In this document: piece after piece, positions 23,513-35,325 of the stretch
How positions within the stretch are numbered: position 1 is the stretch's first letter
How the letters are laid out: each line of letters starts with the position of its first letter
Source: Holothuria scabra
Lineage: Eukaryota > Echinodermata > Holothuroidea > Aspidochirotida > Holothuriidae
Direction of reading: 5' to 3'
NCBI GenBank assembly: GCA_037179385.1
Contig: CM074200.1
Coordinates: forward strand, 32,801,884 to 32,865,883
DNA: 64,000 nt
The notes under the pieces: model-generated
Databases searched by the model: none
What the model was told of the DNA's origin: nothing
What the model saw: only the letters and a program-made list of their open reading frames with translations
Made by a program: the position numbers and the translations under genes

Positions 23513-23999
23513 ATTAAACAATTGAAACAAAATTATGTATGCGTATTGAAGACAATGTAAGATAGTGTCCCTATAATAAAGGATAATGGAGTAAAAAAAA
23601 AAAAAAATTGCTCAATCCACCCCCCCTCGTCCAACCCCTCCCCCCCCCCCGTCCACCCCGTTGGGCACTTTATCTCGATTGCACATCACACAGCTTTATT
23701 TTATAGAGAACTATAAACTACAACTAACTACGAATTATGCGGTATATAATTAGCTGTTAAGACGTTAGCCTGCGTATGCGCCTCTGTGGCGGTCACGGGC
23801 TGCCGCCACTTCTCGACTCCGAAAACAAATAAGGCGACGCCTTACTCAAACCAAATAAGCCTATTATTTCGTATTAAGACCGTTCGCAATGTGCCATATA
23901 CTGTGAGCTCTCGGAAGGATACTGGCATAGTGGTATTTCGAAATGAGTTTTTCATTTCATTTCACTTTATCTTACTGTAGCTTAGGTTTTATGGCATTA
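23513..23999. other. Intergenic with C tracts and a TAGCC-MITE fragment
   Basis: Poly(A) at 23594 and C-rich runs at 23625-23660 are simple sequence. 23766-23800 (tagcctgcgtatgcgcctct) matches one end of the TAGCC MITE family at 58296-58396 and 62769-62864; the other end was not found. Confidence 0.45.
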
Positions 24000-24109
24000 T
24001 CTATTTATGCATATCTCAACTCGTATCGCCTACGTACTCTGCAACATCCCCGTACAAACCTTCGTATCAACGATTGGCCCATTATCCGACAGTAGTCGTA
24101 GCCTTTTAC

Positions 24110-24739
24110 GTATTAGGGAGCTTTCGATTTGCACGTTCACCTAGTCGACTGCTACGAGATTGCGTCAATTTTAGCCCCTGCGCATGCGTCACGTCGTCTC
24201 CCTCGTCCACTAGCCAAATCGAGAACGTGTCCACCGCGGTTTTGACGTTCGTCCCAAACTGCAACGAACGTTCACATGTGTGACGTCACAGAATATCTGA
24301 AAACGGATTAAGTGACAAGAATACGTGCTAGTTTCCCTCCTTGTGATTTGTTCTGTACAAATGGGGTCACTTTTTACCTAAAATGCATATGGGATTGATA
24401 TTTCATTGGGGAATGTGCTTTATTTTGGACGTTTTCTTGCAACTTCAACAGCAGGAGACTCAAAGTTGAAATATGCTGTATTCTCCATGAAAACATACCA
24501 ACGTACTTAACTGGCGTCCGTGTAGTAGACATGCATTTACATCGTTGAACAAATTTGAAAAATTACACAAGGCTAGACTGCAAACTCGCCATTTAATACG
24601 ACTCGTCTACGTCGACCCTAGCGCTGGGAAATCGAAACCGGCTTTAACAGTCGACGCACCATAGCAGTGGACGCGTCCAAGAAGGCAAGCTGATCGACTA
24701 GAACGAAGTCCACGTTCACTCAATCGAAAGCTCGGTATT
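24110..24739. mobile_element. 620-bp MITE inside the inverted-repeat arm
   Basis: The left end (gagctttcgattt, gttcacctagtcga) and right end (tcgactagaacgaa, gtgaacg inverted, aatcgaaagctcg) form imperfect inverted repeats of about 40 bp. GTATT flanks both sides (24110-24114 and 24735-24739). The paralogous arm at about 19857-19865 lacks the element. No coding capacity was seen. Superfamily uncertain. Confidence 0.65.
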
Positions 24740-24741
24740 GA

Positions 24742-24775
24742 CATAGACCAGGGAGTTGCAACTCCCTGCATAGAC
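24742..24775. mobile_element. 20-bp perfect palindrome with 7-bp TSD (micro-palindrome copy 1)
   Basis: CAGGGAGTTGCAACTCCCTG (24749-24768) is a perfect palindrome flanked by CATAGAC at 24742-24748 and 24769-24775. The paralogous site at 19847-19853 has a single copy of the 7-mer (GTCTATG on that strand) and no palindrome, which shows a true insertion with target duplication. Confidence 0.9.
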
Positions 24776-25330
24776 ACACATGCGATGTCACATACAGCGT
24801 TACCAACGGCCATTGGCGAAAAACGCTAGATTAAGCATTCGTCATTGCGCAATGTCTAAACAAAACGGGAATTTACCAAATGATACGGAAGAAAGATACA
24901 TTATAATTTACATTTTTCATTTTATTGAAGAATATGACATAAAAAATACGGTAACCAAATAATGTAACAAACAGCAGTGTATTTTTAAAAAGTAATAAGC
25001 CTAGGCTACCATGCTACAATAAGGCTGGCTATGTATACAATTTTTACCATCCGGGGGGGGGGGGGAGGGTTATGTATACCCCCCCCCCTGGATCCGCCAC
25101 TGATTCACCCCAGGTTCGTATGCAGCTTACAGAGGGAAGGTTCGATTTTACCACAAGTGGAACATTTAACCCGATAATTATGATCGACTACTGCCGAAGA
25201 GTGATGACACGTGCAATGAAAGGTGATAGGCAGTTTTTCGTCACCCCGAACTACACTTTCAGCCCTACGTATACCAAAAGCCACGACAGGAACTGCAGCT
25301 GTCTGATTGACATCAAATTCAAAAAATGCA

Positions 25331-25562
25331 GAGTAGCCCATTTTTGTAAAGTCCTCCCGACCCTCTGGCAAAGGGCCGTTCGGCGAAACCAAACTTTGAA
25401 CTGCCTCCCGAAGAAGCTATTACGTCCACTAAAGGACAATGCGTGACCAACCTCATCATTCTGTCATTGGTCTGCCATGTATGGCTCCATTCTAGACTGA
25501 AAGAAAAGAACAGGTAGTGGGCCTACTACACATGATCTTAGCCAAAAGGCCGAGTAGCCCAT
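25331..25562 (-). mobile_element. U2-snRNA-headed SINE, copy B, with 15-bp TSD
   Basis: Read on the minus strand from 25547, the sequence begins ggccttttggctaagatca, identical to U2 snRNA near its 5' end, followed by a gtgtagta and ctgttctt segment. It then has the same body as copy A (cattgtcctttagtggac, gtttggtttcgccgaac, gagggtcgggaggac). The direct repeat gagtagcccattttt lies at 25331-25345 and 25548-25562, typical of LINE-mediated retroposition. The insert is about 200 bp, truncated a few bases into U2. Confidence 0.8.
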
Positions 25563-25972
25563 TTTTACCCAGAATGTACTGCGAGTGTTCTGTTCTGGTT
25601 ACACATTATGGCCATAATGCCCTGACTGTATGCTCACTAGGATATTTCCCGAAGCAATGAACTAGGGGTTTTCCTGGATAAAGATGATGGATGTGGTTTT
25701 GTCTGGATGAAGATGATGGTCTAGATATGATAGGGGCTAGAAGTTAGTAGGGTGGGGGAGAACTGGAACTATTTGGAGTGAAGAATACATACCTTTAAGC
25801 TGAATACGTCAGTTACGCCTTTCTAGAAGAAGGTCTCCATGCAGCTTTGGCAACACCCAGCACTTCTTTTCCTATCTCAACCCCTCTGTTTCGGTCAACC
25901 CATTTTACTAAGAGTAGCATGTAGGCCTATGTTATGATGTCGATTATGTGTCAATATAGTAGCGTTAAGGCA
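25563..25972. other. Intergenic
   Basis: No gene or named element was recognised. The phrase gatgaagatgatgg is repeated locally at about 25680-25720. Confidence 0.3.
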
Positions 25973-26338
25973 AGGTTACACAAGAGCGATATAGTATCGG
26001 ATTTCGCTCCGATTTTTGTGAGTTTTACTTGAATTGATATCTCCTCCATCTTTGGTCGAAAAGAAACAAAAATTTGCCAGACTGTATAGATATATGAATT
26101 GTAAGTTATACCAATTATTTCGTGACGTCTTCAAATCCGCCGACAGCTTTTATCCGGTACGCGAAGTACGATAAAAGCTGTTTGTAAATAGTGACGTCAC
26201 GAAACAAATAGAATACATTTCATATACGTGATCCTCTCACACCGATCATATAGTTTCACAGAATGACAAATTTTTGGTTCTTTCCTACAACTTTTGGATG
26301 GATAAAAGTCACAAAAATTTTATTCGTTACGTTAACCT
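25973..26338. mobile_element. Foldback element of about 366 bp
   Basis: The left half (aggttac at 25973, gatttttgtgagtttta, gaaacaaaaatttgcca, tttcgtgacgtc, agcttttatc) is matched in reverse order and complement by the right half (gataaaagct, gacgtcacgaaac, tgacaaatttttggttc, aaaagtcacaaaaatt, taacct at 26338). The loop is about 26160-26170. No clear TSD was found. The perfect site TGACGTCA at 26192 sits in the stem. Confidence 0.65.
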
Positions 26339-26401
26339 AATTAATTTTGAGAGCTTTTGAAAGCCATGTGGGCATAAATAAACCAGCAAAAATGTCCGCT
26401 G

Positions 26402-26535
26402 CTCGATCCCCGGGTCGTGTCATACCAAAGACTTCAAATCCAAAATGGAACCTACAGATCCGCCTAAGCAGTATGGAGTAGGGAATTCAATCTAGTGACC
26501 ACAGCTGGAAAAAGGTAGCGGGACCGTTAGATCTG
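26402..26535 (+). mobile_element. tRNA-SINE copy, head truncated
   Basis: It starts in the B-box region (ctcgatccccgggtcgtg) and continues tcataccaaagacttcaaa, tatggagtaggga and gaccacagctggaaaaagg, as in the full copy at 43803-44064. Confidence 0.75.
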
Positions 26536-26559
26536 ATCGTAGGCGTACGGAAGCATTTC

Positions 26560-27670
26560 AGTTTGAGGGGGGGGGGCAGAGGATTCTCTGCCCGAAAAAT
26601 GTAATTCTGCCTGAAAGACTATCTAAGCGGAGTGCCACCATCGGTTGGCGCGGAGCATACAGAAAATTTTGAAAAACCGCAACCCTCAGACAGCCGGAAA
26701 TGGCCTCTCCCAGGCTTATCAGCAGAATCAAAGCCGTCGATATTTTGAACTTTCGTTTGCAATAAAATTTTCACCAAAAATGAGCAAATGTACAAAAAGG
26801 TCAGAAAACTCCCAGATGAAATGTACCACTTGGTACTACCACTGGATGACTACATTAAGCTATAATCATTGGAAAATGAGTTTGTTTGCGCGTTCTACAA
26901 ACTATTTTACGTCATGCAGCATGAGATTATCATCAATATGATTTTGAAAATTGAAAAACTTCAGAAACCCTCGAAAATCCTGACAAGGCTTCTAAACTTC
27001 AAGGTAGGATGGCATTGCATAGAATTCCGGTGCCTATTAAATATAAGTTTCGTCGAACTTTACAAGGATCCCGAGTGTTTTAGCAGTCTGTTTAGCTCAG
27101 ATTCAGAGGCCCGAATTACCTGGGTGGGGATGCCATGCAACGAATTGGCCCTTAAAAACCGATTTACTCAATTTTCGCGCGATTCCCAAGCAAGGTAGCA
27201 GCCTGTTTATATGCATTTAAACAAACAAGGGCGCAAACTATTTCCTAGTGAGCAAACGACCTAAGTCCATATCAACGGTTTGGCACACTTGATCCCCACA
27301 AACCGTGCCCATTAAATAAAAAAGGGCGTTGACAAGGCACTATTCATATATTTTTCCCCGATCTAGCAATCGGTAACTGAGGTTCGTCCTTAAAAACATT
27401 TGAGATGTGAAAAAACATAATATAATGATATACCGCACCTGGGAATGTATAAAACATTACCTGGTCTTGTATCTTTCCGGGTGAAACTGTAAACGAAATT
27501 AAAAACATGAGTACCGTATGTCTGTGACTCTGTTGTGACTCTGTTGTTACAAGGAGGGGCAAGGTCATTCATGGATGATTCAATTGTGTACACTATCTAA
27601 GCGGAGCGCACTAGAAAATTTTGGGCCTTGCAAACCCTCCAGATGGCCGGAAACGACACCTGGAGAGTGT
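26560..27670. repeat. Two copies of a dispersed repeat with a G tract
   Basis: 26570-26720 (G run, ctgcccgaaaaatgtaatt, ctatctaagcggagtgcc, agacagccggaaatgg) and 27595-27665 (ctatctaagcggagcgcac, ccagatggccggaaacg) share sequence in order. Relatives occur near 6255-6345 and 34800-34860. The intervening frames are not recognisable proteins. Confidence 0.5.
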
Positions 27671-30149
27671 TATAAGCTGCATGTACTCAGCCCAGAAACA
27701 GGAATTCACGTTTGTAAATTTTAGATTTCTAGAATTTTCAAAGTAAAATATTGTTGAAGGGAAATCGGCCTCTCGGTCATGTCCTCGCACGCCTATGCAC
27801 GATAAAACTTACAACTTTCAAACAGCCTATATAGGCCTATATCCGTTACCCAATTATGAATCATACCCCCCCCCCCCCCCAATTCACCTTGTATATACCA
27901 GTTACATCCACGCGTCGCCACTTGAGATCAGCACGGTACCAAACCAAGACCAACGCATTCATCAATAGTCGGATGCAATATGCACACTACACACCTGACA
28001 ACTAATACACTTGTGGCATAGTTTTTACAATTACCAATTTCCAATAGATATCACGAATGATGGTCCCCAAATTGCGATTTCAGTATTCAGCATACCATCT
28101 TCTCTTTTGCTATTCCTGGTCAAATATCCGCATATTTCACGCTGACGCTGTGAGTGAAGATATTTTGATGATTTATTTTTAATTTTTTTATTTCAATTTT
28201 AATTCATTTTTTCACAAGTTTGATTTTCCGGGGGGGGGGGGGAGTGCCCCCTTGCCCCCCTTCCGGACGCCCATGGTTGCGACTCTTGCCCGAATTCCAG
28301 TTCCACTGAATTGATAAAACTGTCTATATGACTCGGGCCGAACTCCCGACTATATATAAATGATTTTTCTACTAACGCCGTTTGAGAAAAACTCGGCTTG
28401 TCACGTGATGTTTTAAATGAATTTGTGGGTAGACTTAGTTGCAGATTTGTTCACACTAAATTCGTATGAGTGAGCAAACAAGCTACGCTGATTTGTTTAC
28501 CATTGCCCGAATTTCGGTTCCACAACACTGCAGGTTAAAAAGTTTCGCACAATTTTAAAGGCATATTTTCATCATCCCAAACAGTTCCAATTCTCCCAAA
28601 TTACTTTCTTCTAGCCCCTCCCACATTTATCTAAAACTCACTTTATCCAGACACAATCCTAGTTTATTGCTTCATGGCTTTTCCCAGTGGCCATACAAGT
28701 CCATAATGTGTATATAAGACACTCTCAATGCCTATGCTGTGTAATTTAGCTATGATGCATTGTTTGAATGTGACGCCAATCAAAGAGCTGTGCCATTTGA
28801 GAGTTTTGATATATGTATACTGAAACTCTAGTTTGGGGTGACGAATAACTGCCTTTAAGAGAATCATTTTGAAAAGTGCAAAATCATCATCTCATTCATA
28901 TGCTGCCCAAATACCTCTCGACCAAGTAGCCTACGTTTCAGCCTTCTGGTGACTATTGGTGATTGTCATTTAGTAATATGGTGGGTTACAAGATAGCTTT
29001 TGATTGATTTGTTCGGGAAAAATTTTGGGGACTGTATGCATTCTCTCTCTCCTTGTAATCTGGCAATTAAAATATCCCAGAACTTTTTTGCAACTTTTGC
29101 CCGAATATTGTGTCATTTCGGGCAAAGGTTTGCGCAAGAATATGAAGTGAGGCTGACGAAAAATTGTTTTTTTCATAAGCTGCCCGAATGTGTCGCGAAT
29201 TTTGGTATCTTTTAGAGTTTTCATGAAAATAGTACCGTGACTATGATGATTTTTTTAATAATTTTTTCGACCAAGTGTTTGAAGGAATTCGGGCTCGCCT
29301 AGGAGTTTTATGTGCAAGTAGAAACAAACAGGTTTGAAGACTCAAACGGCTGCCCGAATTTTAGGTCTTGAGAAAATTTGGGGGGAAGTCTCCCCCCCCC
29401 CCCCACCGCCTCGTACGCCTATGGATCTGATATAATCGGTTACTTGGAAATTCAAGCGTACTAACAAATTAAAACTCATTCATATGTTGCTTACATAGGC
29501 CCACTACCATAGGATGAACGGAACCGTTCCAGATTGTGTGTGCGTGGGGGGTCTTCCGAACCCCCGGAACCCTCCGGATACGGGTCTGCAAATGTTATCT
29601 TCAAACACGCTTTTCTATTGAAACTATGAATTTAGTCTAAGTACTTATAAAAGGAATAAAATGACTCCTTGATCAAGTCTATGCAGCAAGGTTTTAGCAG
29701 TCGCGCAACACTAATTGATGGGGAACCCCAAAGAGAGAAGATGCCTATCTACCCTTTAACACAGAAGAAAATGGTTTTGATGCACAGTAGCCATTTTGCT
29801 GGCGGGTTGATGTTTGCGATTTGTTCGGTGGTTGAAAATGACTATGCAAAATGGAGGTAAACTGAATGGGTAAAATTGCATGAATTGCATGATATCCTAT
29901 AGTTCCAGGTGCGTATAGCTGTGTCATGGAGAGGGTTTTGGTGTCATTTGGGGGGCGAGGGGCTGTTGGCCGGGAAAAGTCTGAGGATAGAGAGAAAACA
30001 ACGCTATTTTAGGTGTTTTTCGCGTTGTAAGGATTGGTCATGGTGAAGGGGTTCTAACCCCCACAATATCCTCCCCGTGGCTATGCCACTGTATAGTTCA
30101 CTTTGTAGAAATCGATGTCTTACTTTAACAGCTGTCCTGGCCTATTATA
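27671..30149. other. Intergenic rich in old repeats and C/G tracts
   Basis: C or G tracts lie near 27868, 28230 and 29391. Phrases tgcccgaat and gtacgcctatgg recur at tract edges here and elsewhere, so much of this is repeat-derived. No gene was recognised. Confidence 0.4.
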
Positions 30150-30240
30150 CCCTATAATAATAATAATAATAATGCTATTTATAAAGCGCTTTTAAAAAAC
30201 ACTCAAAGCGCTGTACAAAGAAAAGGGTTAAAAATAACAC
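30150..30240 (-). mobile_element. SINE/LINE 3' tail with (ATT)n
   Basis: On the minus strand the sequence runs tttgtacagcgctttgag, aaaagcgctttataaatag and then about seven ATT units. This tRNA-unrelated 3' tail with microsatellite end is a common 3' module of retroposons in aquatic animals. No 5' part was identified. Confidence 0.55.
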
Positions 30241-31297
30241 AGATAAAATCAAAACTTAAAGCACAGAAAAGAACAAAAAAGCTTAAAATACAAAAACATA
30301 GATCGAAACTTCCTCAACGGTCATACACAATCTACTTGCACCACTTTAATACATATGAGACTGATGGACATGGTTGGGAAGACAGCAATAAATAATTCTT
30401 TACCTTAAAAAAAAATCTTCAAACTGTACCAAAGTGACCTGTAAAATAAACTAATAAAGTTATCAATTAGTTTTCATTAGGTGCTAAAAGTTTCCCCTCA
30501 CTGCTCTGACACCAGTTGGCCATTGGTGGTAATCTCAAATTACTATGACCATGATCACGAAGATTTTAAGTTAAAAAAGTTTACCTTCAAGTTACTCCCT
30601 GGTGGTGCAGTACAATTCATGGTTCGTTACACCAAAGCAAACAGAATGATCCCACGACCCCCGACTTTCACATGATTTCAAGTTGCAACAGTGCACTTGA
30701 TCCCAGCCCCATTAGACGATCGCGCCACTTTCAACTTGGTAAGCCTTGTACTGCACAGACAGCGTGTCAAAACAACAAGTGATGCTGAGTCGACAGAAAT
30801 CAACCCTTGCCATCAATGACAACATCGCCACAAGGTTGTAGTATGGCTTCCACATTTACCCAGAATTGTCTTCCGGAGTCTTGCCGCAGAACAGCCGCAG
30901 ATCATGAGTTGGACGCTGTTCATAATACACAGAGTTCCGTGTGTTAGAGTCGCTGCTTCACTAGACACGGCACTTTCAAATAACGAGAGGTGTTGGAAAG
31001 GGTGAGTTAAAATATTTTAAAATAGGCCTATGATATTACACCTGTAGAAACTAAGTAATTACGTAATTAAGTTTCCTCTTGCGTGAAAGGTTGTTTCCGT
31101 CTATTCGACAATACAGACCCTGTACTAGCAACGACAAACACTGCACGTGCAGTATAAGGCATTATGTAGGCATCTCTCTCAATGTTGTTGTCCTACGTGT
31201 TATTTTTTCATCTTACTTCGACTGCGAGAAAGGACGCGTCTTTGTCTGTAAGAAGAAGCTAAGCTGTAAGCAATATTTCCAATAACACTCAGCTTGA
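30241..31297. other. Intergenic
   Basis: No gene was recognised. 30547-30562 matches 15 bases of U1 snRNA (ccatgatcacgaag core), but the flanks do not follow U1. Confidence 0.3.
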
Positions 31298-31331
31298 CTG
31301 GTACCAGGTAGTTGCAACTCGCTGCTGGTAC
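31298..31331. mobile_element. Micro-palindrome copy 2 with perfect 7-bp TSD
   Basis: CAGGTAGTTGCAACTCGCTG (31305-31324), a palindrome with one mismatched pair, is flanked by CTGGTAC at 31298-31304 and 31325-31331. Same length and core as copy 1. Confidence 0.85.
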
Positions 31332-31503
31332 ACACTCAGGCATGCCATTTGTACAATTACCTATCAGACTCATATAGGATTTCAAGTATATGCGTATACT
31401 CATAGTCACTCTTAGCCCTAGATGTTGAATGTTGTTACGAATGGGGCTACTGAAAGTTTTTGTACTCATCATAGGCTACTGACAGCTGTTGTACACCTCC
31501 CAG

Positions 31504-31544
31504 ATCATATCAGGGAACTCACTATTGCAGCTCCCTGATCATAT
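31504..31544. mobile_element. Micro-palindrome copy 3 with perfect 7-bp TSD
   Basis: A 27-bp insert at 31511-31537 starts CAGGGAACTC and ends GCAGCTCCCTG. It is flanked by ATCATAT at 31504-31510 and 31538-31544. The arms are less perfect than in copies 1, 2 and 5, and about seven extra bases lie in the middle. Confidence 0.8.
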
Positions 31545-32252
31545 TTAGGCCAGGGGACGGTTTGGAACAGCACACTGCTTTTGTAGCTAGGCTATGCCTT
31601 CTGCTCTCACAAATAGCCTGTTCAGTGTTAACTTAACATTGTAGGCTACAAGGTTACATTCGTAAACACGTAGTACTTTATTCCACTATGTGCGAGGGGT
31701 GGGGTAGGGACGTGGCCATTTTCATAAAAAAGGTCGAAAAATAAATTTCATAAAGGGCCAATCCTCCCACCCCCTCTGCACTCCTAGTATAGGGTAACAG
31801 AAACTCTCGATTGGCTCAACTTTTTGATTGCCTGCTAAATCAAACAATACAGAGTACCAAAGCCTATGCTACACAGCATGAACTGTTTTGAGAGTGTTTT
31901 GATTATACACATTGAGCTTTTCTTTGCTTACCCTGAAGCAATAAACTGAGATTGTGTCTGGGTGAGGGTGAATTTCAGAAAATTGTGGGAGGGGTTTAAT
32001 TTAGAAGGTTAGGAGAATTGGTACTGTTTGGGATGAGAGAACTGGGCCTTTAAGTTGCTTTTATTACATTTCGACTATTCTCTGGCTCAATTATTGCTTT
32101 TCAGAGTGCAAAAGTTGCAAAGCTCCCGGGAGCGAAGGCGGACCCCGCATTAACGATAACCTGTAGGAGTGTTTACTTTCGCCCTTCAAACAGTTAAAAC
32201 TACATTTTTTGCACGCTATCTTTATTTTTCAAATTAATTTCTTCTCAAGTCA
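31545..32252. other. Intergenic
   Basis: No gene or named element was recognised. Confidence 0.3.
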
Positions 32253-32313
32253 GGACCATTTCGACGTTGGCTACCGAGCGAGGACCATTTCAACGTTGGC
32301 TACCGAGCGAGGG
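32253..32313. repeat. Tandem duplication of a 31-bp unit
   Basis: aggaccatttcgacgttgg followed by ctaccgagcg occurs twice back to back, differing by one base (cgacg or caacg). Confidence 0.8.
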
Positions 32314-33784
32314 GCATATCCCCAGTCCCCTTATTGGCCGCAGTGACACACATTTGCCCCACTTATTATATCCCTTTTGGGATTATAAGTATTACCATTA
32401 AGTCTCTAAAAAAACCCAAAATGTCAGAGCTGTTAGGCCTACGGGCCCCTGGACCTCACGGATATTCCCTCGGAATTTTAAATAGAATATTAGAAGTCCA
32501 TATTCATAAAACTAGTAGGCTTCTCCCTATTCATAAAATGCCCCAAAACACTTTGGGTCTCTTAAAAATGCCCCGTCTCAAATTAATAATCACATGTTCA
32601 ATTTTGATTAGTTTCAACATTTTGGCTTTGCTCCCTAAAATTACGGTAAAGTAAAAGTATGTTCTCCTTAATCAAATGCCGATTCCATTTTCGTCCCTTA
32701 CCTCACCCTACTCCTGAATTAAATTCATAGTTTAGAATCCTTAATATGATTTTCGACCATTTGCGAGCCCATCAAATCACTAAAATCGCTGAGCTTTCGG
32801 GGGATTCTCCCCCAGCAACCCCTACCGGAACTTTGCCCCTGAACCCCACCAGGGGCCCTTAAGCGGACCCCTGGACCCCACGTTGCTGGGGTTTGTGCTA
32901 AATCCAGACGCCTTACGGCGTCATCATCATGTCGGCTGCCTTAAACGTGTAACCCACAATAAAACATCTTCCGCTGCCCATGGAATATCTAGGCCTACCA
33001 CGCGGACTGATGGAAATCACGTATTTACGTTGTAGTTTGCATACATACAGGTAATCAGATCATACTTCAGTGCCTGAGAATGTTAGTATGTGTTGCTGCT
33101 GTAGATTTTGAGGATAGTCGCTAGTGTTTCACTGGTATTTAAATTTTCTCAATTTAATACTGTTCAGCCCCCGGCGGACGCGATGTTGGTCTGTGCAGTG
33201 AATGTTTTGCAAACCAATTTAGCATTATAACATCCCTGAAATTGTCTCCATAGGCTTGGTGTGGTATATTATTGTACATTTTGCCTCCTTAATTGGTAAA
33301 TTGCAAACATGGGATGCATATTTCAAGGCTGGATACATGCACCTTAGAACACGCGAATTAAGAGTGCCATTTCCGGCCATAAAAGCCCAAACTTTTCTTG
33401 TACGCCTCGCGCTAACTAACGGTGGCGCTTCGCTCAGATAGTCTTGCCGGTACTTTTCCTGACATGCCCCCCCCCCCCTTATCTGGCAAATCCTGAGATC
33501 CGTCACTGGGCCTAGTACCCTTGGGCGCGCAACTTAATGTTCCTGTTCTCTTTTTTAACGCATGACTACCATCTGAAGTGTAAACTGTTACAAGTATGAC
33601 GTGCTCTCTCAAGAAACACCGAACGGAATCCAACATTTTCGTTAACTCTATATCTGAAAAAAAAATGTTTAAAAGTAAAAAAAATTTGGCCCGCCTCAAG
33701 TTGCGTATTCCAAGAAATGTGCATCGCTTTAAAACAAAATAGGAAAGTATGTTTGCTTGTTCCCTGTGGAAAAAAGTCTTGTAT
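32314..33784. other. Intergenic with repeat fragments
   Basis: 33420-33510 holds ggtggcgcttcgctcagata, a C tract and atctggcaaatcctgagat, the border type seen at other C tracts. No gene was recognised. Confidence 0.35.
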
Positions 33785-33836
33785 ACACTGGACAAAATAT
33801 TTTTTGTCCAGTGTGATTTTTATTTTAATAAAAATC
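33785..33836. repeat. Two adjoining perfect hairpins
   Basis: ACACTGGACAAAA (33785-33797) pairs with 33802-33814 across TATT. The next base begins GATTTTTATT (33815-33824), which pairs with 33827-33836 across TT. No flanking duplication was seen. Confidence 0.7.
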
Positions 33837-34327
33837 GTTGTTTTTTTATTCCTTTCGGTTCAGTTTTATCGACTTTCTTTTCGTTTACAGTCAAAAAATG
33901 TAAGAATTATTTAATTCAGAAAACGACTGATGACCCTACACAGTTACTAAAGATTTAGGCCATCATTAAGAATACTTAAACTCAGAAAATGACCGATGAC
34001 TTTACTTACTTAATATTAAGGCCTTTATTAAGAATACTAAAAGAGACATGATAATAAAGAGTGCACAATCGCATGAGACGATCAAATATGCAAAATTTTC
34101 TGCACGCTTCGCGCACAGGAAAGTCCAGCTGCTGCTTGCGGTCGTTTTCCCTCATAGATCAGTTTGGTTAACTTTTCCGAACTCTGGAAATAACAAAATC
34201 ACCAGATCATTAAGTAATACCAGCAACTACAGTGCTATTTTCATGAATTTTATATCATTAAAGTCGATTTTTTTTCTCTAATATAAGCTCTTGACTCTTA
34301 AAATGTCGTACAGCCTCAATTTGTAGG

Positions 34328-34483
34328 TCTTCGATAACACTGTGTCGCAACGACGATCTTTGGTAGTTGTGCATTCTCAGACTTGCCAATAAGAAATACG
34401 AATTCTTCAGTTATCCCGAACTTTTCACATTTCCTTTTATAGGGAACCCAGAATCCTAATTTTTTTTTCCAATACAAGCTCCA
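34328..34483 (-). repeat. Dispersed repeat family A, copy 5
   Basis: On the minus strand, ggagcttgtattgg, gggttccctataaaag, gaagaattcgtatttc, aagtctgagaatg, agatcgttgttgcg and acagtgttatcg follow the order seen at 11318-11485. Confidence 0.6.
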
Positions 34484-35325
34484 GATTTTCAAAACCTTGC
34501 CGAATAAGAGCAGAAATTTCGGCCGCACATCACGGCCCTAGAGAAATGGCGTTCACAATCAAAAAAAAAAAACGGAAAATTCCTTCCCCCGGAAAAGATT
34601 TTAGCTGCGCCATTGCACAGTGATTTTCTTTTCACTCGGTTCAAAAACTTTATCCTCTTTTTAAGGCAATCAGGCAACTTTTATTTTATGCTTTTAACGA
34701 AAGGCCTGTTTTACTTTTTCATGAAGTACGCTCCAGACAGTTTCTATGATATTACATTAAATAACCCGGAAAGGGCCATTTCGGGTGATCCCGGGCGTTT
34801 TTGGCCGATTTTTTTTTTGGACACTCCGCGTCAACTGATGGTGGCACTCCGCTTAGATAAAAACACCGACTGAACCCCCCAACTTTCAAAGACGGATCGA
34901 CGCCCATGACACTTCCTAATAAAAATGCCTGTGCATAACATGAATATACAGTAGGCCCATATGTAATGTTGAATCTATGATTTATGGTATGGTATTGAAT
35001 TAATCATCATATTCTTTAGCCTGTCCATGCCGACTGTCATATTTAGAAAAAATACATTCTGCCGTTTCAAGTCCCCTCTAAGCCCCCTCCCCTTCCCCCA
35101 AAATGGCAAGATCTAGAACCCCGCCTACCTTAAATATCAGAATTGCGGGAAAGTGAGGGCGGGACCTTCACTTTACTTAATTTACTTAAAGTAAAAAGGT
35201 ACAGTTCCTACACTGGCAGGATACAGAATATTGGCAAGTCCTTTAGGACTTAAAGATGATGTCAGGAATCTAATGATAAATTTATTTTGCAAAGTCCGAA
35301 ACAGTTTTTTGAAGAGAGGAGGATC
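34484..35325. other. Intergenic with repeat fragment near 34800-34860
   Basis: acactccgcgtcaactgatg and ggcactccgcttagata resemble the family at 26560-27670. No gene was recognised. Confidence 0.35.

Larger units (their letters stand above)
24000..25103. repeat. Right arm of the long inverted repeat, interrupted by two insertions
   Basis: It is the reverse complement of 19537-19985. Homology runs 25103 to about 24776, is broken by the 20-bp palindrome at 24749-24768 and the 620-bp element at 24115-24734, and resumes at 24114-24000. The uninterrupted left arm shows what the sites looked like before insertion. Confidence 0.8.

Noticed and set aside
30541..30570. A U1 snRNA-derived sequence
   Set aside because: A 15-base match without agreement on either side may be chance.
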